Shown: positions 51,994-61,907, numbered from the stretch's first letter. The stretch: DNA of 64,000 nucleotides from P36-A1 sp049478495 (GCF_049478495.1 NZ_CP168083.1:1736001-1800000), one strand, 5' to 3'. Made by a program: numbers and translations. Notes: generated from the sequence alone by a model not told the origin.

Positions 51994-54612
51994 ATGAATT
52001 GGTACAATAAAAAAATTGAACAAATTATTAGTGATGTTGAAGGTTCACCTGCTGGTTTGAATGAGAAGCAGATTGAACTTAATCGAATTAAGTATGGTAA
52101 AAATGAATTAGCTACTAAAGAAGAGGAGAATACTATTCAGATTATTTGGAATAATATTAAGGAACCTTTAACTTTAGTATTATTAGGTGTAATTATTATT
52201 TGTGCAGCTATTGGTGAGTGGAAAGAAGTTATTATTATTACGGCAATTATTCTTATTAATATTGTTATTTCTACTGTTCAAGAAAAGAAATCACAAAATG
52301 CATTGAATGCCTTAGAACAAATGACTAATCCTAAGTCTACTGTTATTAGAAGTGGTAAGACTTTAGAATTAGAATCAAGTGAGTTAGTTGTTGGTGATAT
52401 TATTTTACTAGAAGCTGGAAATTTTGTTCCTGTTGATATTAGATTAATTGAAGTTGCTCGCCTATTTGTAGATGAAGCGTCTTTAACTGGTGAAAGTACT
52501 GTTGTTGAAAAACATGCTGATGTTATTAGTGATCCTGAAACTTCTTTAGGTGATCGTAAAAATATGTTATTTGGTTCAACTTTTATTACTAATGGTCGTG
52601 CTAAAGGTATTGTTGTTGAAGTAGGTCAAACTACTGAAATTGGTAAGATTGCTTCGATGATTAATGAAGCTCCTAAACTAAAAACTCCATTACAAGAAAG
52701 ATTAGCGCAATTGAGTACTTATGTTTCTATATTTGCTTTTATTATTGCTGCTATTATTATGGGAATTAGTTATTTCTTTAATGGTATTAATATCGCAGAT
52801 TCATTTATTTCAGCTATTACTTTAGCTGTTGCTGTTATTCCTGAATCTTTACCAGTTATTGTTTCAATTACTTTAGCGCTATCTGTTTCAAAGATGGCAA
52901 CAAAGAATGCAATTATTAAAAAATTACCTGCTGTTGAGAGTTTAGGTACTGTAAATATTATTTGTACTGATAAAACTGGTACATTAACAATCAATAAAAT
53001 GACTGTTGAAGAGTATTTCATTGGTGCTTATGATATTGATGCAACTCCTTTAACTTTAGATGATACTCTACTTCAAAGTATGGTTTTAAATAATGATTCT
53101 TTTACTGATGCTAAGAAAAATCCTATTGGTGATCCTACTGAATTAGCTTTAACTTATTTTGGTAATGGGTATGGTATTAAAGAACTAGAATACCGTGATG
53201 AGCATCCTCGTATTAATGAAATTCCTTTTGATTCAGAGCGTAAATTAATGACTACTGTTAATCAATTTGATGGACGTACTATTGCCTTTGTAAAGGGAGC
53301 TATCGATAATATTTTATCTCGTTGTGTTTCAATTGAAGAGTATACAGATAATGGTGTTGTTGTTAGAGATATTACTGAAGAAGATAAAAAAACTATTGCA
53401 AGTCATTCTTTAAATATGTCTGATAGAGCTTTACGTGTACTAGCTTTTGCTTATCGTGATGCTGAAAGTGTTGCTGATGATAAATTAGAACATGGTCTTA
53501 CTTTTGTTGGTGCTGTTGGAATGATTGATCCTGAACGTAAAGAGGCTAAAGCAGCTATTGCTAAAGCAAAAAGAGCTGGTATTAAAACTATTATGATTAC
53601 AGGTGATCATCCTAATACAGCATTTGCTATTGCTCGTAAACTAGAAATGGTTCATGATCGTTCTCAAGTTATGACTGGTAAACAATTAGATCACACTAGC
53701 GATGAAGAACTAGCAAAAATTGCTAATAATTTCTGTGTTTATTCTCGTGTTAGTCCTGAACATAAAGTACGTATTGTAAAAGCGCTACAATCACAAGGAA
53801 ACATTGTTTCAATGACTGGTGATGGTGTTAATGATGCTCCTTCTTTACAAACTGCTAATATTGGTGTTGCTATGGGTATAACTGGTACTGATGTTGCTAA
53901 GCAAGCTTCTTCTATGATTTTAATGGATGATAATTTTGCAACTATTGTCTATGCTGTTGAAGAAGGTCGTAATATCTATAATAAGATTAAGAAAAGTGTA
54001 CAGTTTGTTTTAGCTACTAATGCTGGAGCTGTCTTTGCAATCTTAATTGCTGTTTTAATGGGATTAAGACAACCTCTTGGAGCTATTCATGTTTTATGGG
54101 TTAACTTAATTGTTGAATCATTAATAGCCATTCCTATTGGTATGGACTCAAATGATCCTGATGTTATGAAAGAGAAACCTAGAGCAAAAAGTGAGACTAT
54201 TTTCCATGGTATGTGGACTAATATGATTACAATTGCCTTAGCTGTAGGTGGATGTGTTCTAGCAGCTTATTTAATTATGAATGCTAGAGGATATAATTAT
54301 TTAGAAGCTTCTACTGTTTCTTTTGCGATTATGGCTACTGCTCCAATGTTATATGTTTTAGCAATTAGATCACAACATAAACCAGTAATTTTTTCTAAAC
54401 CATGGGAAAACATGCCATTAATGTATTGTGTTATTTTAGGTTTATTATTGAATGTTGCTTTAGTGTATTCTCCTTTAAATACTTTCTTTAATTTAACTGC
54501 ATTAGTAGGTTTTCCATTATATTTAGCTATTGGTTTAACAATACTACCATTAATAATCGTTGAAATAGTAAAAGGATTTCAATATATTTCTTATAAAAAA
54601 AGTATTGATTAA
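51994..54612 (+). CDS. P2A-type calcium/manganese-transporting ATPase
   Basis: 872 aa from the ATG at 51994 with AAAAGGAG 8 bases upstream; an ATG 18 bases earlier is open but has no RBS. Phosphorylation site CTDKTGTLT (Asp326), actuator LTGES, VIPESLPVIV in M4 (PESLP instead of PEGLP), MITGDHP, hinge TGDGVNDAPSL and WVNLIVESLIAIPIGMD in M6. About ten membrane helices. Similar to SERCA/PMR1 and Bacillus YloB. With the upstream Mn-type riboswitch, export of excess Mn2+ is as likely as Ca2+; transport ions are inferred. Confidence 0.93.
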   Translation: MNWYNKKIEQIISDVEGSPAGLNEKQIELNRIKYGKNELATKEEENTIQIIWNNIKEPLTLVLLGVIIICAAIGEWKEVIIITAIILINIVISTVQEKKSQNALNALEQMTNPKSTVIRSGKTLELESSELVVGDIILLEAGNFVPVDIRLIEVARLFVDEASLTGESTVVEKHADVISDPETSLGDRKNMLFGSTFITNGRAKGIVVEVGQTTEIGKIASMINEAPKLKTPLQERLAQLSTYVSIFAFIIAAIIMGISYFFNGINIADSFISAITLAVAVIPESLPVIVSITLALSVSKMATKNAIIKKLPAVESLGTVNIICTDKTGTLTINKMTVEEYFIGAYDIDATPLTLDDTLLQSMVLNNDSFTDAKKNPIGDPTELALTYFGNGYGIKELEYRDEHPRINEIPFDSERKLMTTVNQFDGRTIAFVKGAIDNILSRCVSIEEYTDNGVVVRDITEEDKKTIASHSLNMSDRALRVLAFAYRDAESVADDKLEHGLTFVGAVGMIDPERKEAKAAIAKAKRAGIKTIMITGDHPNTAFAIARKLEMVHDRSQVMTGKQLDHTSDEELAKIANNFCVYSRVSPEHKVRIVKALQSQGNIVSMTGDGVNDAPSLQTANIGVAMGITGTDVAKQASSMILMDDNFATIVYAVEEGRNIYNKIKKSVQFVLATNAGAVFAILIAVLMGLRQPLGAIHVLWVNLIVESLIAIPIGMDSNDPDVMKEKPRAKSETIFHGMWTNMITIALAVGGCVLAAYLIMNARGYNYLEASTVSFAIMATAPMLYVLAIRSQHKPVIFSKPWENMPLMYCVILGLLLNVALVYSPLNTFFNLTALVGFPLYLAIGLTILPLIIVEIVKGFQYISYKKSID

Positions 54613-54646
54613 TAATACTTTTTAAATTGATGTTAAGTTAATCATT

Positions 54647-54674
54647 AAGGATAACGAAAGTTATCCTTTTTTTT
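54647..54674 (+). terminator. terminator of the P-type ATPase gene
   Basis: AAGGATAAC/GTTATCCTT with GAAA loop and a T8 run, the most canonical one here. Confidence 0.92.
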
Positions 54675-54705
54675 GTAATTAGTAAATAAAGTTTCTTAAA
54701 ACTAA

Positions 54706-54743
54706 AAAGAACAAAGTATTAATATTATTTAACTTTGTTCTTT
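54706..54743 (-). terminator. probable terminator on the ltrA side
   Basis: AAAGAACAAAGT and ACTTTGTTCTTT, 12-bp perfect arms over a 14-base loop, minus-strand tail TTTAGTTTT. It is 130 bp from the ltrA stop. Confidence 0.55.
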
Positions 54744-54873
54744 GGTATATTTAGAGGTTTAAATTTAAATAGCTATTTCTATTTTGAGGAATGTAGTAAT
54801 TGAGAAGATTATTTATTTATAATATTTATTCAATGATGTAGTTTTATTATGTAAGCATGATAAACATATCTAT

Positions 54874-56013
54874 TTATTTTGTTACTTTATAACTTAATCT
54901 GTTATCTGCATATGCAATAATTGTTAATAAGAACATGTTAATTACCATATTGGTTGAGGTTATATACATTAGTGCTGTTATAAGTATAATAGAACATAAA
55001 ACTATATAGTATGCTTTATTAGAAAAGGTATAGTCTTCGTGTAAATAGGCTTTAAAGATGAAATGCTTTACTGTTATAAAGGTTATAAATGATAAGCCTA
55101 ATAAAAATGATAGAAGTTCTAAAGTGCCTTCTTCTAAGACTGTTAGTGAACCCATGTCTATTGCTGCTGCAATTATCATTATTGATACGACTAATATTAG
55201 ATTTCCATATACTATTACTTGCCCATCACTTTGTATTCTTTTATCTGTTATAACATCTGCTTTCATGAAATATCCTGACCATAAAACTACCAGCATTAGA
55301 AATGCTACTAAACTATAGATTAAATAGTTAACTTCGCTTGTATGTTCACTTAATAGAGTTACAATTGATACTATTGCCTCTCCAAAAGCTATCATTACTA
55401 ATAAGCCTACTCTTTCTAATAAATGTCCTAAATTAACTGGTACTTTGTTCAAATGAGCTTTCTTAGTCAATGGTTTTACTATATCTATGAACATTCCTAC
55501 ATACATTATATAGTAACGATATGGGCTTGGAAATAATAATGATATTAACGCTATCGCTAAAGAGATACTCATTCCTCTACCTAAAGTTAAAGCAACATTT
55601 TTTATTTCTACATCTTTTGATGTTTTGTAGACTACTAGATATTGTATTATGGTTACAAGTCTTATTCCTGCATATCCTAATATAAAGGTTAAGTATGTTT
55701 TATCAAAATCTAAATTAAAACTTGCTGTCATTAGGATTATAAATCCCATTTGTACAAACATGTAGTACCTTATATTTTTTATCAAATCTCCAAAACGATT
55801 CATTAGCATAGTTTGACCACTCCAAGCCCACCACATTGGAATTATCATTAATAGGTATTTTATGATAATGTTTAATATTTGATTATGTCCTTCTTCTATT
55901 TCAAGAAACCAATGATCAGCACTTGCAATAGCTACTACAAAGATTAAATCATTAAACAACTCAATCCAACTTACTTTTTTATCTTCAACTTCTTCTATGT
56001 TTCTAGTTTTCAA
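54874..56013 (-). CDS. low temperature requirement protein A (LtrA) family membrane protein
   Basis: 379 aa, ten or eleven hydrophobic helices. The start VSWIELFNDLIFVVAIA and the motif MMWWAW-like (PMWWAWSGQTMLMNRF), LGRGMSISLAIA and ERVGLLVMIAFGEAIVSI are characteristic of LtrA proteins (DUF1211-related). Named from Listeria cold growth; biochemical role unknown. RBS AGAGGAGG before the ATG. Monocistronic. Confidence 0.9.
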   Translation of the reverse strand: MKTRNIEEVEDKKVSWIELFNDLIFVVAIASADHWFLEIEEGHNQILNIIIKYLLMIIPMWWAWSGQTMLMNRFGDLIKNIRYYMFVQMGFIILMTASFNLDFDKTYLTFILGYAGIRLVTIIQYLVVYKTSKDVEIKNVALTLGRGMSISLAIALISLLFPSPYRYYIMYVGMFIDIVKPLTKKAHLNKVPVNLGHLLERVGLLVMIAFGEAIVSIVTLLSEHTSEVNYLIYSLVAFLMLVVLWSGYFMKADVITDKRIQSDGQVIVYGNLILVVSIMIIAAAIDMGSLTVLEEGTLELLSFLLGLSFITFITVKHFIFKAYLHEDYTFSNKAYYIVLCSIILITALMYITSTNMVINMFLLTIIAYADNRLSYKVTK

Positions 56014-56234
56014 TTTAACTCCTCCTCTTTTGATTTAATTATGTCAAAAAAAGGATTTTTATGCTATTAAGGTGCCTACATTTAGTTATTTTTAACTTAG
56101 TTCATAGACAAACTACATTATCTTTTATTGTTTATTACTTTTTTATCTTTTTACTATTATTGATTATATATATTAAATTAAAGTAGTTTAGCTAAAAGAA
56201 ATTATAATGTATAAAATAGATTGGATAAGAAAAA

Positions 56235-56267
56235 AAGCTAGCATATCAATAGTTGATATACTAGCTT
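56235..56267 (-). terminator. terminator of the Xaa-Pro peptidase gene
   Basis: AAGCTAGTATATCAA/TTGATATGCTAGCTT with a 3-base loop, followed by TTTTTTTC on the minus strand. Confidence 0.92.
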
Positions 56268-56295
56268 AATATAAATATACTATTAATTTCTTATT

Positions 56296-57384
56296 TTAAA
56301 GCACTTTTAAATCTAAACTAATTTTATTTAATGAGCGTGCTCCTTCTTTTTCTACTATTACTATATTTTCTAATCTTACTCCGATATTTTTATCATATAT
56401 ATATATTCCTGGTTCTATTGTAAAGATATTATCTACTTCAAGAATTTGATCATTTGAAGCTGATATATCACCTGCTTCATGTACTTCCATTCCGATAAAG
56501 TGTCCTAGTCTATGTGTAAAGTATTTCCCATATCCCATTTCAGTTATATAGTCTCTTGCTATTTTATCTATTGTGCTAGCTTTAACACCTGGCTTTACAG
56601 CTGCATGAGCTCTTAAATTTGCTTCTTTTACTATTTCATATATTTCTCTATGTAAATCTGAAACTTCTTTGTAAAAGATTGTTCTTGTCATATCTGAAGC
56701 GTATTTATCTTTGTAACAACCTATATCTAATACTACACAGTCTTTTGGTTGTAGTTTAGTATTATCAATTTTATGATGTGGATCTGCTGCATTTTTTCCA
56801 AATCCTACTATTGGTGAAAAAGAGAATCCTTCATCAGTTTGCTCAGCATAGTATTCTGCAATTTTATCTTTAACTAGTTCTTCAGTTATATCACCCTTGT
56901 ATGTATGTATAAACTCTTGTATTTTTATCATTGTTTCATCATTAATTCTACTAGCATTTTCCATTAGTTTTATTTCTTTTTCATCTTTTAATGCTCTTAT
57001 TCGATCAATTACAAATGATCCTACTACAAATGGATGTGCTAATCCTCTATCTTGTAATGGTATTAAATATCTTGCTTCCATAAATTTATCAACACCTATT
57101 ACTTTATCTGTTTCTAAATCATCATACAAAGCCTGAATATAATTATCTGTATCTTTCCATTTCTTTACTATTATATCTTCACTTAATTTTTCTGTTGGAA
57201 ACATCTCATGTATGTATAGTATTGGCGCTTTGTCCTGTGACAAGATTAATGCTATCATACGATGTCCTGTATGGAATTGAACATTAGTCATATAGTAAAT
57301 TGACCATTCATCCGTTACAACTATTTGGTTAATATTATTTTCTTTCATGGAATTTATAATTCTATCATATCTATTTTTTATCAT
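56296..57384 (-). CDS. M24 Xaa-Pro aminopeptidase/dipeptidase
   Basis: 362 aa. N-terminal creatinase-like domain (INQIVVTDEWSIYYMTNVQF), then the pita-bread catalytic domain with metal ligands in VLDIGCYKDKYASDMTRT (two Asp), HRLGHFIGMEVHEAG (His), FTIEPGIYI (Glu) and GVRLENIVIV (Glu). It removes or splits N-terminal residues next to proline in the cytosol. Length is typical of PepQ/YpdF-like enzymes. RBS GGGGGAG. Single gene. Confidence 0.93.
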   Translation of the reverse strand: MIKNRYDRIINSMKENNINQIVVTDEWSIYYMTNVQFHTGHRMIALILSQDKAPILYIHEMFPTEKLSEDIIVKKWKDTDNYIQALYDDLETDKVIGVDKFMEARYLIPLQDRGLAHPFVVGSFVIDRIRALKDEKEIKLMENASRINDETMIKIQEFIHTYKGDITEELVKDKIAEYYAEQTDEGFSFSPIVGFGKNAADPHHKIDNTKLQPKDCVVLDIGCYKDKYASDMTRTIFYKEVSDLHREIYEIVKEANLRAHAAVKPGVKASTIDKIARDYITEMGYGKYFTHRLGHFIGMEVHEAGDISASNDQILEVDNIFTIEPGIYIYDKNIGVRLENIVIVEKEGARSLNKISLDLKVL

Positions 57385-57535
57385 ATTAACTCCCCCTTAT
57401 TGTAACCATTATAATATTTTTACATATGTTATGTCTATAAATATTTATAAATATCTTATTCATTATATTTATATCACATAATATACATAAGTTGATAACT
57501 CATTGTAAATTTAAGGTGTTCACTTAGTAAAAAGA

Positions 57536-57571
57536 AAAACACCTCTATTCATTTTTGTTTAGAGGTGTTTT
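57536..57571 (-). terminator. terminator of the opu operon
   Basis: AAAACACCTCTA/TAGAGGTGTTTT with a 12-base loop and minus-strand TTTCTTTTT tail, 10 bp past the stop. Confidence 0.88.
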
Positions 57572-57580
57572 GTTTTTAAA

Positions 57581-59122
57581 CTATTCTGTTATTATTCCTT
57601 TTTCAACTAACCATTCTTTTGCTACTTGTTCAGGATCTTGTTGTTCTTCATCTACTTTATAGTTTAATTTTTGCATTTCTTCTTCATCTATAATGTTTTC
57701 TAAAGTTTTTAAGACATCTTTTAACTCTGGAAATTTTTCTAATGTTTCATTTCTTATTACTGGTACTGCATAATATGGAGGGAAATAATGTTTATCATCC
57801 TCTAATATTGTTAAGTTAAACTTAGAAATTAGTCCATCTGTTGAGAAAGCATCTATAGCTTGTGCACTTCCATTTTCTAGAGCACTAAATCTTAGTGATC
57901 CATCTACTGGTGTAACACTTTTGAATTTAAAACCATATAATTTTTCTAGACCTGGTAGTCCATCTTGTCTATTTACAAATTCTAATGTTGCTGCTACTAC
58001 ACTATCACTAGCAACTTTTTTCAAGTCTGATAATGTTTTTAAATCGTGTTTTTTAGCAAACTCTGGTAATACTGATATTGTATATGTATTATTAAATCCA
58101 ATTGAATTTGATACATATAGTCCTACTTTGTCAAACTCTTTTTTTACATAATCAAACACTTTATTAGTATCTGATATTGGATCTTGTTTTAATATTGATA
58201 CATACATTGTACCTGTATAATCTAAATACATATCAATGTTACCATTGACCATTGCTTCATAAGCAATTGAGCTTCCACCTAGATTTAATTCTCTTTTTAC
58301 TTTTAAATCTGTTTGATCTTCAATAACTTCTGCAGCTATACTAGCAATAATTGATTGTTCAGTGAAGTCTTTTCCACCTACTACCATATCATATTGACTG
58401 TTTTGGTATGTATTATATCCAAGCCCACCTACTACTGCTATAGCTAAAGCGGCAAAAATACCATACATTACTTTTTTATTTGAAGGTCCTGAAACTCTTT
58501 TATATGATAGTTTTTCTTCTATTTTACCAAAGACACCATCAACTATTAGAGCTAAAATACAAGCAGGAACTGCTCCGGCTATTATTTGTTCATTATTTAC
58601 TGTTCTAATACCTGAGAAGATTAAGAAACCTAATCCTCCTCCACCAATAAAGGCAGCTACTGTTACAACTCCTACAGCAGTTACTGCAGCAATTCTAACA
58701 CCTGTCATGATTACTGGCAATGCTATTGGCAATTGAATTTTTGTTAGGATTTGTTTTTTTGTTAATCCCATACCAACAGCCGCTTCTATAGTATTAGGAT
58801 TTATATTGTTAATTCCTATGTAAGTATTTTTTATGATTGGTAGTAGTGAGTACAATGTAACAACTACTATTGCTGGTAATTTACCTATACCTAGCAATGG
58901 AATCATAAATCCTAATAGTGCTAGTGATGGAATAGCTTGAATAATGTTGGCAATTCCTAACACTAATTTACTTGTTCTTTTAAAGTAATAAACTGAAATC
59001 CCTAATGGTACACCTATAAGTATTGCAATTCCAACTGTTATTGCTGTTATTACTAAGTGTTCTCCAGTTAAGTTAAGAATAGTGCCCATGTTGTCTACAA
59101 AATATGAAATAATTGATGACAT
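57581..59122 (-). CDS. osmoprotectant ABC transporter permease fused to substrate-binding domain (OpuC/OpuF-like)
   Basis: 513 aa. Residues 1-215 are the permease (LTGEHLVITAITVGIAIL, the EAA-like loop GMGLTKKQILTKIQLPIALP, then VTVAAFIGGGGLGFLIFSGI). After a membrane helix at about 225-243 begins the extracellular OpuAC-type domain: VVGGKDFTEQSIIASIAAEV, LNLGGSSIAYEAMVNGNID and LDYTGTMY, the aromatic cage region for betaine-type quaternary amines. The fused layout saves a separate lipoprotein. It overlaps the ATPase gene by one base. Import of glycine betaine, carnitine or choline at osmotic stress is inferred from family. Confidence 0.92.
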   Translation of the reverse strand: MSSIISYFVDNMGTILNLTGEHLVITAITVGIAILIGVPLGISVYYFKRTSKLVLGIANIIQAIPSLALLGFMIPLLGIGKLPAIVVVTLYSLLPIIKNTYIGINNINPNTIEAAVGMGLTKKQILTKIQLPIALPVIMTGVRIAAVTAVGVVTVAAFIGGGGLGFLIFSGIRTVNNEQIIAGAVPACILALIVDGVFGKIEEKLSYKRVSGPSNKKVMYGIFAALAIAVVGGLGYNTYQNSQYDMVVGGKDFTEQSIIASIAAEVIEDQTDLKVKRELNLGGSSIAYEAMVNGNIDMYLDYTGTMYVSILKQDPISDTNKVFDYVKKEFDKVGLYVSNSIGFNNTYTISVLPEFAKKHDLKTLSDLKKVASDSVVAATLEFVNRQDGLPGLEKLYGFKFKSVTPVDGSLRFSALENGSAQAIDAFSTDGLISKFNLTILEDDKHYFPPYYAVPVIRNETLEKFPELKDVLKTLENIIDEEEMQKLNYKVDEEQQDPEQVAKEWLVEKGIITE

Positions 59123-60246
59123 TATTCTTCACCTCCTGCATTTAATGTATGGTTAACAAAGGTAACTAAAATACTTGTTTTAGTTATAATACCTTGTAAT
59201 TTTCCATCTTTAAGTACTGGTATCATTGACACTTCATGCTCTGGTATATGTTTAAATAAATTTAATATTGGTTCATTAACATCACATGTAAATATTGTGT
59301 TTTGTACATAATCCATTACTTTAGCACCTTCTTCTATTTCTTTTCGAAGATTAGCAGCACTTATAGTTCCCTGATAAACATTTTCATCATCAACAACTAT
59401 TAAGTGGTCTACTTTTTTCTCTCTAAATAAAGATATAGCATAAAATAATGATAGTTCTTTATTTACTGTTATTGGATTATTATTCATTATATCTTCTGCT
59501 TTTAATAGTTCTGGACTATCCCATAATCTATTTTCTCCAATAAATGATGATACAAAATCATTTTTAGGATCTCTCATTATCTTTTCTGGTGTATCGTATT
59601 GTACTATTTTACCTTCATGCATTATACAAATACGATTTGAAATTTTTATTGCTTCATTCATATCGTGAGTAACAAAGACAATAGTCTTTTTAAATTTCTT
59701 TTGAATTTTATTTAGTTCATCTTGTAGTTGTGCTTTAGTTATTGGATCAAGTGCACTAAATGGTTCATCCATTAAAATAATATCAGCATGGTTAGCAAAT
59801 GCTCTTGCTATTCCTACTCTTTGTTGTTGTCCACCAGATAAATCATCTGGAAATCTTTTTGCATATGTATCATAATCTAAACCAACCATCTCTAATAATG
59901 ATTTGGTTCTTTTTAAGATTTCCTCTGCCGATAGACCCTCAGCTTGAGGTATAACACCGATGTTTTGTTCTATTGTCATATTTGGAAATAATCCAGTTTG
60001 CTGTATTACATACCCCATTGATCTTCTTAATTTAATAGGATCATGATCATATATACTTTTACCATCTATCAAGATATCTCCACTAGTAGCATCATTTAGT
60101 CTATTAATCATTTTTAATGTGGTAGTTTTACCACAACCACTAGGGCCGATAAGCGTCACTAGTTCACCAGCATTGATTACTAGATTCATATCTTCGATAA
60201 CAGTGTGCTTACCATAATTCTTTTTAACATTTTTAAACTCTATCAC
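59122..60246 (-). CDS. osmoprotectant ABC transporter ATPase with CBS domains (OpuCA-like)
   Basis: 374 aa. Walker A GPSGCGKTTTLKMINRL, signature LSGGQQQRVGIARAF, Walker B IILMDEPFSALDP, His in FVTHDMNEA. The C-terminal 130 residues form two CBS motifs (AEDIMNNNPITVNKELSLFY and VDHLIVVDDENVYQG), which in OpuA-type ATPases sense ionic strength or cyclic di-AMP. RBS AGGGAGG. First gene of the operon; a TATAAT lies shortly upstream on the minus strand. Confidence 0.94.
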   Translation of the reverse strand: MIEFKNVKKNYGKHTVIEDMNLVINAGELVTLIGPSGCGKTTTLKMINRLNDATSGDILIDGKSIYDHDPIKLRRSMGYVIQQTGLFPNMTIEQNIGVIPQAEGLSAEEILKRTKSLLEMVGLDYDTYAKRFPDDLSGGQQQRVGIARAFANHADIILMDEPFSALDPITKAQLQDELNKIQKKFKKTIVFVTHDMNEAIKISNRICIMHEGKIVQYDTPEKIMRDPKNDFVSSFIGENRLWDSPELLKAEDIMNNNPITVNKELSLFYAISLFREKKVDHLIVVDDENVYQGTISAANLRKEIEEGAKVMDYVQNTIFTCDVNEPILNLFKHIPEHEVSMIPVLKDGKLQGIITKTSILVTFVNHTLNAGGEE

Positions 60247-60453
60247 TGTTTATTCCTCCCTTATGTTTTGATTATAACATAAATAAATGGATTTCATAAA
60301 TATAGTAATAAATTAATATATACAAATAGTGTTTTTCCTAATATATATTAGAGCACTTTTACTTATAGTTAATTTCTATAGATATATAATAAAAATAGCG
60401 TGACAAAAGTTATTGTTTGTGAAAGATTTCATTAGTACACTGTTAAAAATGTA

Positions 60454-60482
60454 TTGCTTACAATTCATGTTATTGATATAAT
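60454..60482 (+). promoter_or_regulatory. promoter of the FMN-binding lipoprotein gene
   Basis: -35 TTGCTT (60454-60459), 17-base spacer, -10 TATAAT (60477-60482); start about 60489. Confidence 0.75.
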
Positions 60483-60523
60483 TTAAGTAGAACAATTCTA
60501 ATAATTATTAAGGAGAAAATATT

Positions 60524-61330
60524 ATGAAAAAATTTCTAAGTGTATTTAGTGCATTAGTATTAGCGGTTATATTAACTGCATGTGGTGGAGCAACTGCAGA
60601 TGGAAGCTATGCTGCTGCAGACAATAATCCATCTAATGGATGGCAAACAGTTTTAACATTTGATGTTGCTGATGGAAAAATTACTAATACTAAGATTGAT
60701 TCTGTAAACTTACAGTCAGGTACTGCTAAGACTAAAGCTGAATTATCTAAAGAGGGTAAATATGTATTATCACCTGGTAATGCTGGTGAGATGGATGTTC
60801 AATATGGTGTAATTGCTGATTATATTAATGAACATGATGGTTTAACAGGAATTAAATTTAATGATGATAACAAAACTGATGCTGTTGCTGGTGCAACTAT
60901 TACGTTCTCTGAGCTTCCTCAATTAATTGATGATGCTAAGAAACATGGTGTTGTTGAAAAAGGTGACTTAACTGATGGTGTTTATTATGCTAAAGGTACT
61001 ACTGCTGATGCTCAAGGATATATTCCTACATTAGGTTACTATGTATTAAATGGTAAAATTATCGCTGCTAATATTGATGCTTTCAAAACTGAAGGTGAAA
61101 CTACAACTTGGAAATCAACTGATTCTAAAGAAGAAGGAAAAGTTGACATGGGTGAAAATGAAGCTCCATTTAACGAACAAGCTTTAGCTGTTAGTTTATA
61201 TATGACTCAAAATGAAGGTCTTAAAAATGTACAATTAACTGAAGAAGGTGCTGCTAATAATATTACTGGTGCTACAATGGTTATTGAACAATATATGACA
61301 TTGTTTGAAAATGCAAAATTAGTAAAATAA
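60524..61330 (+). CDS. lipoprotein with two FMN-binding-type domains (PplA-like)
   Basis: 268 aa. Signal peptide with lipobox LTAC at about residue 20 (KFLSVFSALVLAVILTAC). Two tandem units follow. Unit 1: ADGSYAAADNNPSNGWQ to DAVAGATITF; unit 2: TDGVYYAKGTTADAQGY to NNITGATMVI. Each unit ends in a GAT motif whose Thr is the residue that ApbE links to FMN in related proteins. PplA of Listeria, a diflavinylated lipoprotein in extracellular electron transfer, has the same plan. RBS AAGGAGAAA. The partner ApbE and membrane electron-transfer genes are not in the window, so the role is inferred. Confidence 0.82.
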   Translation: MKKFLSVFSALVLAVILTACGGATADGSYAAADNNPSNGWQTVLTFDVADGKITNTKIDSVNLQSGTAKTKAELSKEGKYVLSPGNAGEMDVQYGVIADYINEHDGLTGIKFNDDNKTDAVAGATITFSELPQLIDDAKKHGVVEKGDLTDGVYYAKGTTADAQGYIPTLGYYVLNGKIIAANIDAFKTEGETTTWKSTDSKEEGKVDMGENEAPFNEQALAVSLYMTQNEGLKNVQLTEEGAANNITGATMVIEQYMTLFENAKLVK

Positions 61331-61336
61331 TTATTT

Positions 61337-61366
61337 AAGTTATAGCTTATGCTATAACTTTTTTTT
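61337..61366 (+). terminator. terminator of the lipoprotein gene
   Basis: AAGTTATAGC/GCTATAACTT with a 4-base loop and T8. Confidence 0.9.
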
Positions 61367-61375
61367 GTGTTTATA

Positions 61376-61404
61376 TTGCATAATTGTGATATTTTAGGTA
61401 TAAC
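61376..61404 (+). promoter_or_regulatory. promoter of the GNAT gene
   Basis: -35 TTGCAT (61376-61381), 17-base spacer, -10 TATAAC (61399-61404). Confidence 0.7.
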
Positions 61405-61433
61405 ATAATTATACAATAATAAGGAGTGTTAAT

Positions 61434-61907
61434 ATGAATGAGTATACTATGAGACTTGCTAAACGTGAAGATGCAAGCACCATTTTTAATTTTATTACTA
61501 AACTAGCAATCTATGAAGAGATGCTTGAAGCAGTTACTGGGGATGTTAGTTTAATTGAAAAGAATTTATTTGAGAACAAATGTGCTGAGGTTTTACTTAT
61601 TGAAGATAATAATAAACCTGTTGCTTTTGCTGTCTTCTTTACTGGTTTTTCTACTTTTACTTGCAAAGGTACTTTATATTTAGAAGATCTATTTGTCGAT
61701 GAAGAATACCGTAATAAAGGTATTGGAACAATGGTCTTCAAAAAACTTTCTGCAATTGCTAAGGAAAGAGATTATACAAGAGTAGAGTGGGTATGTTTAG
61801 ATTGGAATCAAAACTCAATTGACTTCTATGAAGAAAAAATTGGAGCAAACGCCCTAAAAGAATGGATTAGATTTAGATTAGATGGAGAAAACTTAGAAAA
61901 TTTCTAA
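61434..61907 (+). CDS. GNAT N-acetyltransferase (diamine/spermidine acetyltransferase-like)
   Basis: 157 aa. MRLAKREDASTIFNFITKLA at the N-terminus, LYLEDLFVDEEYRNKGIGT carrying the acetyl-CoA pyrophosphate loop, and VEWVCLDWNQNSIDFYEEKI at the C-terminus, which together follow the SSAT-like pattern. It acetylates a small amine or amino-acid-like compound in the cytosol; substrate unproven. RBS AAGGAG. Own promoter and terminator. Confidence 0.87.
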   Translation: MNEYTMRLAKREDASTIFNFITKLAIYEEMLEAVTGDVSLIEKNLFENKCAEVLLIEDNNKPVAFAVFFTGFSTFTCKGTLYLEDLFVDEEYRNKGIGTMVFKKLSAIAKERDYTRVEWVCLDWNQNSIDFYEEKIGANALKEWIRFRLDGENLENF

